Below are positions 46,030 to 57,500 of a stretch of DNA of 64,000 bases, piece by piece. The notes below the pieces were generated by a model that ran no database searches, was not told where the DNA came from, and saw only the letters and a program-made list of their open reading frames with translations. The position numbers and the translations under genes are program-made. Within the stretch, counting starts at the first letter, position 1, and each line of letters opens with the position of its first letter. The DNA comes from Scenedesmus sp. ARA3 (taxonomy: Eukaryota > Chlorophyta > Chlorophyceae > Sphaeropleales > Scenedesmaceae), in the NCBI GenBank assembly GCA_004335835.1, contig RWJK01001388.1:209506-273505 (forward strand), given 5' to 3'.

Positions 46030-49000
46030 ACCAGGATGCCACTGATGAACGCGCTGGCCCACAGCAGGATCTGCACCGCCACCAGCGTGCGCTGCTGCTG
46101 CTATGTCCGTCAGAAACAAAATCCTGCTGCTGCTGTTGCTGCTGCTGCTCACCAGGATGCCACTAATAAAGGCGCTGGCCCACAGCAGGATCTGCACCGC
46201 CACCAGCGTACGCTGCTGCGCTGGCGCTGCTGCTACTATGTCCGTCAGAAACTAAATCCCACTGTTGCTGCTGCTGCTGCTGCTCACCAGGATGCCACTA
46301 ATAAATGCGCTGGCCCACAGCAGGATCTGCACCGCCACCAGCGTGCGCTGCTGCGCTGGTGCTGCGCGTATGATGGCCTCCAGCCAGCCGCCGATCATGT
46401 CGATCATACCGATCTCAGCCGCACACTCGACCATGACAAACTGCGCCGCAAAGAACAGCAGCATGTCCCACTCCACGCTCTGCAGGGGCGGCAGGGTTGG
46501 GATTCGCAGAAGGGGCAGCAGTGGTAGACAGCAGTGAACAAACATATGGTTTGAGGTGTTGCTGCGGGGCACTGGGCACCACGACGCACAAGCATGCATG
46601 CGCCTGGTACAGCGTAGCGCCAAATGTCAACAGCCAGCTGCTAATGAACATCTGCACCATGTCAGCGCATGGCACCTTCCACACGACCTAAAATCAATGC
46701 TGATTTTGCCAAGCAAGCATTGAAAAGCATAGCCCTGAGCAATGCTTGGATGATCTGTTGCTGCTCACGTGCATGATCTCCTCCACGTCTAGCCTGCTGG
46801 TAATGATGCACAGGATGGACGCGCCGATGATGGCAAACCTGCAAGAGCAGCAGCAGCAGCAACAGCAGCAACGCGCCATATTTTCTGAGGAACAAACCAA
46901 AAGTGCGGAGCTACATATTGTGCCCATGTGCATGACAGGCTGAACTGCGCGTGCCAGGTTGCATGTTCAGCTAGGAACACACTTCTTGCAGCACTGCTCA
47001 CAGCACCGCATAATCGGATCAACCACAGCCAATGCTCGAGTCAAGCACATACACCACGAACATGTCACATGCAAAATGACGAATTCTAGACAAAGCCAGG
47101 ATCGCAAAGGACGCTGGTCATGCACAGCTGCATACCTTTAAGCAATGCTGAGCAATGCTGACATGCATCGTGCAGCAGAGCCTGCTGATGAGCACTCATA
47201 CAAAGCTGAGCTGCTGCTGCTGCTGATGGTCACTTGCATGCTCTGCAGGCTCTCACCATGCTGGGTCCAGGTGGTGCAGCGGGTGCAGCAGGAAGCCCAG
47301 CAGCACCACAACCATCACGTAGCCTGCAGCACACAGCACGCGCAGGCCACAGTTGCAGCCAGGGTTAGGGTTTTAGGGTTGTTGGAACCTACACCTAAAC
47401 CCTAAAGCCGGCAGGCCTGTCAGCACAACACCTCTGAGAGACAGGCACAGGGACCAGGTGCAGCTGGTTTGCCGCGGAGGAGCGAGCACGAGCAATGCAA
47501 TGATGGTGCCAGGACCCACGTGCAACCTCCTCTATGCAGTGTTCTAGCAGTACGCATCAGCAGACCCGCGTCTGACTTGGCCATGCCCATCCCTAGAAAA
47601 ACCGTCAAGGAATCAGGCTATGATTGAAGGAAGGTATTTTGTACACTGGAACATATGGATCTGGGGTGCCAGCAACGTCGCACCTGACGTTGCCATGACA
47701 TCACACTCAAGTAAAGCAGTAAAAGCTGGCGAGCATGCTGTGCAAACAATTAAGTTCTGCGTGAAATGAGCATGTGGGTTGTGCAGTGCCAGCAGTGCCG
47801 CACCTGACTTGGCCATGAATTCTCACTCAAGTAAAGCAGTAAAAGCTGGCGAGCATGCTGTGCAAAGGATGAGGCTCTGTGTACAATGAGCATGTGGATT
47901 CTGGGGTGCCAGTAGCGCCGCACCTGACTTGGCCATGCCGATCCCACTTGAAGCGTCAAAAAATCAGGCTACGTATGATTGAAGGAAGGTCTTTGTACAC
48001 TGGAACATATGGCTGCGGGTGCCAGCAGCGCCGCACCTGACTTGGCCATGAGGTCCCACTCAACTACAGCTTTGAAGACATAGGACAATGCTGTACAAAG
48101 GAAGGGGTTATGCATACAAATGGCGTATGTTTTTAGTGCCATCAGCGCCGCACCTGACTTGGCCATGAGGTCCCAGTCTGTGACCCTGTACTGTCCCACA
48201 GTGGACAGCACCTTGCTGTAGTCGGGGATGGGCCCCAGCAGCTCCTTGCGGTACAGCCACAGGATCAGCGCAGCAGCGGGCACACTGGCGGCAATCACAC
48301 CTGCATGCACATCACACGTAACAGGTCACACATTGCCTGATATGATGCCAGCAGGGGGGTGTGCAGGGTTGCATCTAGCATTACGGGCAGCATCGTGAGA
48401 GGGGCAGCGGGGGAGCAAGCTAATCACGGGGCAGCCACAGCACAAAGCCCCACCCCATCCCCCTGATTCGCCTTTCAAGCTACTCCTCAAACCCTCTCAC
48501 CTGGTGCCAGGATGAAGTCCACGAAGCCCAGGTAGCGCTGCACAGCTGCAGGCTTGCGCTTGTACCCCAAAACCATCCCGGCCCCACCTCAATTTGCGTG
48601 AAACTACACCGTAAACCGCCTCACCTGGCGCCAGGTGCAGGATGAAGTCCACGAAGCCCAGGTAGCGCTGCACAGCTGCAGGCCTCCTGTAAACCCTACA
48701 CCTGACCCACAACCCCCTGGTTTGCCTATAGCTACGCCCCAAGCCCTCTCACCTGGCGCCAGGTGCAGGTTGAAGTCCACGAAGCCCAGGTAGCGCTGCA
48801 CAGCTGCAGGCTTGCGCTTGTACCCAAAACCATCCCGGCCCCACCTCAATTTGCGTGAAACTACACCCCTAACCCTCCCACCTGGTGCAAGGTGCAGGAT
48901 GAAGTCCACAAAGCCCAGGTAGCGCTGCACAGCTGCAGGCCTCCTGTGTGCCCTGTAAACCCTCAACCCGACCCATAAACCCATGATTTTCCTGAACGCT

Positions 49001-52000
49001 ACCCGTCAAACCCTCCTCACCTGGGGCCAGGTGCAGGATGAAGTCCACGAAGCCCAGGTAGCGCTGCAGCGCGGTGCCGATGATGATGTTGGGCGGGTCA
49101 CCCACCATGGTGGCGGTGCCGCCTGCAGACGATTCAAAACACAACATGATAATGAGCATTACCAATCAAGAGAAACAGAAGACGCACACCAACCTTGCTA
49201 CTAATACAGAGCTCTGTAAGTGACAGGGAAGGCATACGCAAGCAACAGGCACGCAGAGGCAGCCGCACCAACGTGCCGCATAGGTGGTGGAACATTATCT
49301 CCTGCAGCAGATGCGCTGGCGGCTGCCGTACAATGCATATGACGTCATTCTAGCATGAACCTGCTGTGCCCACTGTGTTGACTCACCAATGTTGCTCATC
49401 AGCACCTGCAGCAACAGAGATGCAGCGCACAGCAGCAGGCGCAAGTGTGTCAGCACTGGAAACCACTGTAGAGGTTTACACAGGCGCGCATGCACAGGCA
49501 GCACAATCCTGCATTGCTGCAATGCTGCACCCTCATGCAGCACCCATACGGCATGTGTTAGGCACCTCCCGCAGCACTCCTGCAGCGCAGCGCCTGAACA
49601 GACCATACACCAGCCAGGCGCAGCTACCCTGCTTGTCCACCGTACATGCAAACATCAGTGACATGTCATAGCTCAAACTCAACAAGATGCCATGTCGTCA
49701 CCTGTGCCATGAGCATGGGGCGAGGGTCCCTGCCGTTTGCTGTCTTCATCATGCTGATGGTGATGGGGCCCATCAGCAGCATGGTGGTCACGTTGTCCAG
49801 GAAGGCAGACACGCAGGCTGCAGCAGCAAACAGAATAAAAGACAGATACACAAACAAACCTGTCAGTCACTTGCTGCCTGAGGAGTGTGTGGGTGAGGAT
49901 GCTGCCAGCAGGCCCACACTTGGCATCAGCGCTCTGCAGAGGACTGCCCCGGCCTACAACCGCCAATCGCATCACCTGGATGCAGCACCTGCTGCTGCTG
50001 GTGCTGCTGCTGCTGTGTACCTGTGATGTACATCATGAGCAAGCTCAGCAGCCGATTCTCTTTCCCCTGCCGCCGCTCCTGGCCCTGCTGCTGCTGCTGC
50101 TGCTGCCGCTGCTGCTGCCGCGGTCACCTGTGATGTACATCATGAGCACGCTCAGCAGCCACATCTTGCCCCTGCTGGCCTTGAGTGTGGCGGCGCACAG
50201 CACCTCAAAGAGCCCCGTGTCCTTGAGCTTGCCCACCAGGATCATCATGCCAAACAGCAGGCCCAGCGTTGACTCATCCAGAAACTCTGTCACCTACAAA
50301 GTATGTGATGCAAACGAAAGGCAGCTGAATGAGCTTGTTCAACCAATTCATCATGCCAAACAGCAGGCCCAGCGTTGATTCGTCAAAGAACTCTGTCACC
50401 TGTGGTAGCGGCAATACAACAGCAGCAGCTGAGTCAGCAGATGCCATGTGTCCTTGAGCTTGCCCACCAGGATCATCATGCCAAACAGCAGGCCCAGCGT
50501 TGACTCATCCAGAAACTCCGTCACCTGTGACACAGCACAAGGGTGTGCAAATGAAAGGCAGCTGAGTGAGCTTGCCCACCAGGATCATCATGCCAAACAG
50601 CAGGCCCAGCGTGGACTCATCCAGGAACTCCGTCACCTGCAAAGTGTGTTATGCAAACGAAAGGCAGCTGAATGAGCTTGTTCAATCAATTCATCATGCC
50701 AAACAGCCCTAGAGTTGACTCATCCAGGAACTCCGTCACCTGCAGCATAGCACACGGGGTAATGCCAGACGCTGCAACAGACGTACATGCTGGTGGATGT
50801 GGGTGACAGAGTACATCATGCCAAACAGCAAGCCCAGCGTAGACACGTCCAGGAACTCCGTCAGCTGTAGCGCAGTGCATAATCAGTTACACCCACGCAA
50901 CCAGCCGCAGCTGAGTCAGAGGATGCATTCGCTGACAGGTGCAGGGGTGATGACACAAGTAGCGACATGCGGCACCACACGTGCTGAACTGAGAAATGCT
51001 GCAGTCTCTATGTCCAGCGGAGCTACATCACTGCAGCTGAGCTGCCTTGTTACTGCACTCTTTTTTGCCATTGCCTTGCCCGCAACGCCCCGTTGCGGGC
51101 AAGGCAACGGCAAGGAAGAGTGCAGCAACAAGGCAGCTCAGCTACAGTGATGTAGCGTCACTGATGACATAGAGATTGCATTGTGGTGCTGCAGCAGCCA
51201 CCTGAGGTTCTAACACTCCCACAGCTCAAAGGCACCCCAGCCGCGCTCACCTTGGCCAGGCTAGGCGTCATGTTGCACCACAGCAGCAGGCTCATCATGG
51301 CAAAGGCAGCCACGAAAGCGCACCACATGCGGTGCACCTGCAAGCCATTACACAGCAATGCACTGTCAGCAAGCTCTCCCAGCCATCTGTGAGTGATTAG
51401 CATGGAATCAAGCTGTCTGACGAGCACATACATACACAGACACATCCTTTGGATGTACAGCACCGTGTGACAGCAAGCGGGAAACAACACAGCAGTGTCA
51501 ATCAATGCTGCTGTGGCGCCTGCGCGGTTGCCACCATGCACACTGCCCCCAACAAACAGGGAACAGCTGATGATCATGAAGATGAAAGCTGTGAAGAAGC
51601 ACAGTCATCTTCTTGTGTATTTTTATTTCAGCTTTCAATGCCTTCAGCGCGTCACCTTTTCCGTGGCGATGGCCACCAGCATACCCAGCAGTATGGCCAG
51701 CGCCAGCCAGTTCTTGGCATAGCCCAGCTTGCCGATCTCGCTGAAGTGCAGCTCCACAGCCACCTGCAGCAGCAGCAGCAGCAGCAGCAGCGGCAGAGCA
51801 GCGGAATTAGGAGCTATGGGCCGGGCATCAATAACACTGCAATTACAGCACAGCTTAAATCCTGGCACGAGAGCTTGACGGATACTGGCGCACACATGGG
51901 CAGCAGGATGGCACAAGCCCATGCCGCTGCAGAGACAGCCACACAGACCATAAAGGTTCACACAACTGAGCACGAACGTGGCACACAGCAGTTGCCGCCC

Positions 52001-54120
52001 TCACCTGGCCTGGCCTGTTGAGCGACAGCACCAGGAAGTTTTCAGCAGACAGACCACAACATACACATCACTGTGCACACAGGCACTACATAGCAGTCCA
52101 TCAGCAGTTGCCGCCGTCACCTGGCCTGGTGTGTTGAGTGACAGCACCAGGAAGTTCTCCTGCCCTTCCTCAAAAGCATCGCTCAAGCTGCTGGTAGTGA
52201 TAGCAGCATTGCACTTGACCGCCTGCCCCTCTTTGAGATTACAAGTCACGGCCTGGCTCACAGAGTGGAAGCCATATGCAGCCGGCGACAGCACTGCATT
52301 TGGCAGCGCCTCTATGCTCGGTGCTGCGGCGGCTGCAACGGCGGCTGCTTTCGTGGTGTTGCGCTGCATGATCTGCATTGTGAGCTGTGGGGGAGCTGAG
52401 GGCTCGGGGCCGCCAGGGGGTGCTGCTGCTGCCAGCACGCGGCGTGGGTGGCTGAGCTGCTGCTTCATGAGCTGCTTTAGGTGCAGCGCCTGCAAAGCTG
52501 CTGGGTCCTGCGACGCCAGGAACAAACAACAGTACAGAAGATTATGCGGTATGCTCTAGGGCAGATGATCAACTGGCGAGGCGGTGACTCCTGCCATGTA
52601 AGTGTTGGTGACAAACTGGTGTTACAACCATGTGTTGGCTCGCTGCCATCGGACTTGAGTGTCGTCCCAGAAGCTAGGGGCGCACCCGCGCCGCCAGGCC
52701 CCTTCAGCAGCCAATCAGCACTTTCCTGTAGAACCTGCTGCAACTGCTGCTCATCATGCTGCAACACATCACCATGCCATGCAAGGTACACAGGCAGCAC
52801 TGCAGCAACACAGCAACACATGCTGCGTGCACACACGAGGCTGTGCTGCAGAGCTGCAGAGCTGCAGCATAGCAAACATGCAACAGCTTCCTCACCAGCC
52901 TGTAGCCAGAAGCTCCTCACCCACCTTAAGTGTGCGGCCCGCCGCTGCTGCTGCTGCTGTGCCCCCCACCCCAGCGGCAAACAGCGGCTCCAGCAGTGCA
53001 GCAGTGTGCTGGCTGACTGCGTCTGCTGCTGCACCAAGCAGGCCCCTGCGCCTGCGCCTGTGGCCGCCGCTGCTGTCGCCTGCTGCTCCATGCCAGGGTG
53101 CCGCAATGTTTGCTATGTACAGGTACTTGCTGCGCGCACACGGTGGGCACCAGGCAGGCAGGGCAACACCAACAGCAGAAAGCCAGGTGTGCAGTGAGCT
53201 ATGGGGCCATGTGCACACGCAGTTCCGCTGCTGTCACTGCAGATGCTGGGAAGCGCACAGACACGGTCTGTGCCCTTGCTGTGAAAGCCGCTGTCATGGC
53301 AACCAGAAAGCTACTGCGGCTGTCCTTGAGCAACTCAGCTGCCTGCATCGCCGGCACAGCCACCCCCTGCACTTCAGCGCACTACTAAACCTCACATTGG
53401 TGCGCTGCCCAGCGGCACAAAGTAGGGCTCCGCGCTGTTGACTGCGTGCACGTGCTCCAGCGGCTCCGCCACGTGCAGCCTGCTCTTGCCCAGCAGGACT
53501 ACTGTGAGCACGCCGCCGCACAGCAGCAGCACCCACAGGTTGCGCAGCAGCGCCTTAGCCGGGCTGATGTGCTTGGCGGGGTGTGCCAGGTGGTTGTGCT
53601 CCAGGTCATCCAGCCGCTGTTGAAACACAAAGTGATATTTGTTTTGAAGTGAGTGAGTTGGGTGAAGAGGTGCTTGCAGGAAACAGGGAACAGTGGGATA
53701 GAAGAACAACATGAGCCACTATCACAGCCACTGCTGAGTTGCCTGCTGCTTCGACAAGCACAAAGCAGCTGTTCAAACGAGCACAGAGGCGACGGACATG
53801 ACTATTGCTGTTCTAGTGCCGTGAGCTGCAGGTGCCGTCTGCTGACACATGCTGCAGCCTCTCACCAGCTCTATGAGCTCCTCTGCTCTGTGCGATAGCA
53901 CTGCATGGTGCGGCATAGTGCCGCATGTGCCGCCTGGCACGTTGTCTGTGGCATTGCTTGCCGTTTCAATGCTACGCCGGGCCTTCTGTTGTGCTAGAGC
54001 TCTGTGGTGCTGCTCATGTGTGTATGTGTCAGAGCGCACGCTGCTGCAGACGCTGGTGCGACCCAGGGAAGGTGCTGCAGTCCCGGTATCCTTGCTCAAG
54101 GCATCCGCTCCGTCGGACAT
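44838..54120 (-). CDS. Ion transporter superfamily protein, OCA2/P-protein-like (ArsB/NhaD, citrate-transporter-like)
   Basis: Eighteen phase-consistent exons give about 807 residues. On the minus strand they are 53866-54120, 53396-53616, 52925-53129, 52121-52507, 51656-51763, 51251-51337, 50128-50293, 49702-49817, 49387-49405, 49021-49122, 48154-48300, 47257-47323, 46769-46838, 46288-46479, 45714-45736, 45438-45492, 45138-45225 and 44838-44953. The layout is that of P protein: a hydrophilic N-terminus, one membrane segment ([17 protein letters not shown]), a long soluble loop, then about a dozen membrane spans. Signature motifs are [53 protein letters not shown] (23-nt microexon 45714-45736) and [14 protein letters not shown]. 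The transported ion and membrane are unknown. A protein-like stretch at about 52640-52758 may be an extra exon, but no in-phase donor was found. Six introns contain exon echoes. Confidence 0.88.
46027..46245 (-). repeat. Two echoes of the 3' edge of the transporter's DNIPYT-preceding exon
   Basis: Copies at about 46027-46115 and 46151-46245 repeat [19 protein letters not shown] with the GTGAGCAGC donor of the exon ending at 46288. Both remain open across the match. Confidence 0.9.
47065..47150. repeat. Dispersed repeat, copy 2
   Basis: The reverse complement of the segment at 752-832 (atgacgaattctagacaaag, gctggtcatgcacagctgc) lies in a transporter intron. Confidence 0.7.
47361..47406. repeat. 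Short interstitial telomere-like tract
   Basis: agggttagggttttagggtt is followed about 15 bp later by the opposite-strand form cctaaaccctaaa. The unit matches plant/algal TTTAGGG and TTTTAGGG telomere repeats, but there are only two to three units per side. Confidence 0.4.
47501..47537 (+). repeat. Dispersed intronic repeat, copy 3
   Basis: gatggtgccaggacccacgt, related to 12347-12390, lies in a transporter intron. Confidence 0.6.
47567..48060 (-). repeat. Five echoes of the 3' edge of transporter exon 11
   Basis: Copies end near 47571, 47684, 47804, 47924 and 48037 at roughly 115-bp intervals. They repeat LMAKSG (ctgacttggccatgaggtcc on the plus strand) and the GTGCGG donor of the exon ending at 48154. 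The units carry surrounding intron sequence, so whole exon-edge-plus-intron units were duplicated. Confidence 0.9.
48504..48935 (-). repeat. Four echoes of the 3' edge of transporter exon 10
   Basis: Units of about 120-130 bp repeat [16 protein letters not shown] with donors like that at 49021. Each also has a tgcag acceptor at its 5' side, so each looks like a 40-50-nt cassette exon. Differences are mostly silent. One copy has Ile to Asn and one an in-frame loss of His-Leu. Confidence 0.93.
50019..50050 (-). repeat. Echo of the 3' edge of transporter exon 7
   Basis: ctgtgatgtacatcatgagc repeats the exon end at 50128 (SVLMMYIT) with its donor, about 110 bp further into the intron. Confidence 0.8.
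50347..50864 (-). repeat. Five echoes of the 5' edge of transporter exon 7
   Basis: Copies at 50347-50399, 50449-50524, 50566-50636, 50691-50739 and 50811-50864 repeat [17 protein letters not shown]. The two longest extend through ILVGKLK. All keep an AG acceptor and lack a donor. Most differences are silent. The 50691 copy has lost one Leu codon in frame; the 50811 copy has Val to Leu and Glu to Val. Confidence 0.93.
51000..51180. repeat. Near-perfect 181-bp hairpin (about 88-bp arms, 3-nt loop) in a transporter intron
   Basis: The arms run from 51000 and 51180 to the centre at 51087/51091 (ccgcaacg/cgttgcgg). There is one small bulge near 51015 and a handful of mismatches. The hairpin lies in the intron 50294-51250. 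It could be a foldback/MITE element or a long small-RNA precursor. Confidence 0.92.
52003..52041 (-). repeat. Echo of the 3' edge of transporter exon 4
   Basis: cacctggcctggcctgttga repeats the end of the exon at 52121 ([10 protein letters not shown]) with its donor, about 120 bp further on. Confidence 0.85.
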
Positions 54121-54530
54121 GGCTTCAACCGTGCAATGGCAGCAGCAAGAGCGTCCAATGTCCGGCTGTGGTGGCTGCTGCTGTCACGTGAAACTGTTGG
54201 CACTCGAATGTTTGGCAACTAAGCACTCTTGCGCTCTGGTACATTTAGCAGGTGTTGATGGCAACGAGGCGCTTGAGGAGCTTCAATTGTGCGAGCTTCA
54301 CCATCGCGAAAGCTAGGTTTCCGGATGACAGTGACACCCATGTTTTGAAACTTTTTGTCCTTGATCAGGAACAATGATGCGACATTCTTTCTTAGCATGG
54401 GTTCCTTTGTTTTTTGCTAGGTTAGCAAGGTGAAGGTCGCGACAGATTTGAAGTGTCTTTGTGCAACTTCTTGGTGCTGCCCACAATGTTCAAAGACATG
54501 CTTCAACCATTCAAAAGGCTGAATTAGCGC
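54121..54530. promoter_or_regulatory. Shared upstream region of divergent transporter and WD40-like genes
   Basis: Only about 410 bp separate the two start codons, so the promoters must lie here or overlap 5' UTRs. No TATA box is clear. An A/T-rich patch (ccttgatcaggaacaatgat, near 54359-54378) is visible. Confidence 0.35.
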
Positions 54531-57500
54531 ATGATTGCCGCCATACAGCGCATGCAGCCTCAGCATGGCCCTGCAGGGCAAGCAGCAGCAGAGGGGAGCA
54601 GCATGCTTCAGCAGTATGCTCCACAGCCTGGAGACAGCACCATGGACATCATTCGTAAACAGCAAACGCTGCTTGCTTTACGACAGGTAAGTCTGCTGTA
54701 GTTTCTGTTGCTGATGCTGACTTCTGCATGCACAGGCTCGCTTTCCTGCAAGCGTGCTTCCGCCAGCACCTGCTGCACCTGCACGTTCCTTCCACTGCTT
54801 CATTGTTGCCGTTGTATATTTGCTTTGCCTGTTGCAGATGTACTACGAGTGGATGGCCAAAGCAGAGAGCAATGGCTTGCAGGGCACAGCAGGTCTGCTG
54901 CAGCCTGTTGCATCATGCCTGCCTATGTGCAGCAGCCAGCACGAGCTGCAGCAGCAGCTACAACAGCAGGCGCATGATCAGCCTCGCGATGCCCAGCTTA
55001 GACAGCAGCAGCAGCAGCAGCTACAACAAGAGCAGACACATCAACTGCAACATCATCAAGATGTGGAGGAGGTGGAGCAGCTGCCTGCTGTCCACGCCCG
55101 GCTGCAGCCTCTGCATCAACACGCGCAACTGCCCAAGCAGCAGCAGCAGCGCCAGCAGCAGCCAGAGCTAGATGCGCAGGAACAAGATCAGCAGGACCAA
55201 CAGCAGCAGCAGCAGCAGCCATGCAAGCTGGCAGGTGACAGGGCCCTGCTGTCTCGCTTGCTAGGCCCTGCTGGCACTGCCGCCCTGGCAGCAGCTGGCC
55301 GGCTAGGCCACAAGCAGCAGCAGCAGCAGTTGGTCATTCCTGAGCAGCATGTGCAACCGCCACGTGGCCAGGCTCTGCTCCTCAGCCCAACAGCACCGGC
55401 CCAAAGCAAGCCGCTGGGTGGTCTACGCCAGCAGCAGCAGCAGCAGCCGTTGCACCAGCAGCAGGGCCGCAAGCGGCGCCACGACCCTCAGCAGCTTCAG
55501 CAGCAGATCCTGCAAGAGCAGCAGCAGCAGCAACCATGGCAGCAGCAGCTGCATGACCAGTCCCTCTTAGATGCTCAGTCGCAGGCACCAGCAGGCAACA
55601 TCAATTTGCAGCTGTTACAACGCCCTGCAGCTGGACCCAGCAGCGCTGACCTGGCAGCTGCAGGAAACAGCAATGCTAGTGGGCAGGGTTCAGGGGCCCA
55701 GGTAAACCCCAGCGCTGGTGCTGACCTGGCGCTTGCAGGAAGCTGCGGCAGGCACACCACACGTCTGCCGCCAGTGCCTGCAGGGCAGCAGCTGTTCAGC
55801 CCACGCACAGGAGCGGCTGTGACCAGGCTGTGTGAGGCCAGCTGCCCAGCAGGTGACAGCTGGCAGCAGCAGCAGCAGCAGCACTGGGAGTCACAGCAGC
55901 ACTGGCATTCGCCACAGCAGCAGCGGCAGCGGCAGCAGCAGGGTGAAGAGGTTGATGTTGTGCAGCCCACACCCACCCAGCTGCCCAGGGAAGCAGCTGC
56001 TGCTGATTGCCAGGCAGGATCGTCAGACAAAGCTGCAGGAGCAGCAGCAGCAGCAGCGGTGCAAGAGCGCCAGGAACAGGCAAGCCTGCTTCCTGCAGTC
56101 GCACCGCTGCATACCAGCCCCCCACTGAAACAGCTGCAGCAGCAGCAGCATGTTGAAGATGCCTGTACAGCAGTGAGTGAGCAGGCAGAGGTGGTTGCAG
56201 CAACACCCCTAGCAGACAGCAAGAGCACAGGGCAGCAGCAGGCAGCCACGCCACTCAGCCATGGCCAGCTGGGGTCGGTGGTTGCTGAGTCACCAGCTGT
56301 GCCTGACTCCGCATGTGCAGATGACGCAGCCAAGCAGCAGCAGCAGCAGGAGCAACTGCAACTGCTGCAGCATGTGTCGAAGCAGCTTTTTGTGGAGGAC
56401 GGATGTGATAGGGCCCCCAAGGCGGCTGCCGCTGACAGATTTCAGCAGCAGCAGCAGCAGCAGCAGCAGCGGGAAATGCCAGCAGATGGTGGTGCCTGCT
56501 TCAGCAGCAGCAAGGTGTTGTGGCTCCGCAGGGGCAAGCAGCAGCAGAGGGTTCGCTCGCTGCACGTTGGGCAGCCGATTGTCAGCATGTCATCGTGCCA
56601 GGGGCAGTGTATCGTGGCAATGCAACAAAGCAGCAGCAGCAGCAAATGCTACGAGCTGCTGCAGCTGCATGTGCAGCATCAAGCGCAGCTCCCACAGCAG
56701 CGGCAACACCAGCAGCAGCAGAGACAGCGGCAAGCGCTCAGCAGCGCTGGCGATGAGGTTTGTGTGTCGCTAGAAGGCATGGCAGCCTTGGTTGCTCCAG
56801 GGCCTGCTGCCGCCGCTGCTGCAGCAGCGCTTGACTTGGCTGCTGCCTTTAAAGTGCTGCCCAGCAAGCCATGGGCTGGTCAGCATGATGCAGGGCTGCA
56901 GCAGCTTCAAGAGTATGAACAGCAGCAGCAGCAGCAGCAGCAGGGCATCCTGTTGGCGGTAGCTTTGCCTCTAGAAGTGCAGGGCCTCAGCAGCATCAGC
57001 AACAGCACAAGCAGCGAACCATCCACACCTGCTGGCGCAGCAGCTGCGGCGGCTGCAGTTGTGGGTGTAGCTGCTGCTGATCGTGCGCGCAGTGCGTCGC
57101 CTGCCGCAGCTGCAGGTGGCAGCAGTACTCCTGGCTTGCCTAGATCGGCAGGGGCAGCAGTGGGTGGCAGGACGCTGCGGTCCCTCTCACACAGTGTCAG
57201 CGCAGGCAAGAGGAAGGGCCTCGCTGCAGCGGCAGCAGCAGCTGGAGGGGCAGCAGCAGCAGCAGCTGACGCAGGGATAAAGCACGGTGTGAACATTTAC
57301 CGCCTGCTCCCGTCAGCAGCAGCAGCACCAGCAGGAGACCCTAGCAAGTCCAGCATACGCACGCTGAGGCAGGAGTTACAGCAGCAGCAGCAGCAGCAGC
57401 AGGCTGGTCCAGTGCTGGTGCAGAGCCTGCACACCAGCCATGCTGTGAGCTGCCTGGCGGTGTCCCAGGAGGCTCATTGCTTGGCGGCTGCAGGCGCTGC

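Noticed and set aside
47361..47406. Interstitial telomere marking a chromosome fusion
   Set aside because: Too few repeat units, inside an intron, and easily explained by chance or repair.
52640..52758. Extra transporter exon ([20 protein letters not shown])
   Set aside because: It has a good acceptor and protein-like composition, but no donor gives the phase needed for the next exon; the flanking exons join directly in phase.
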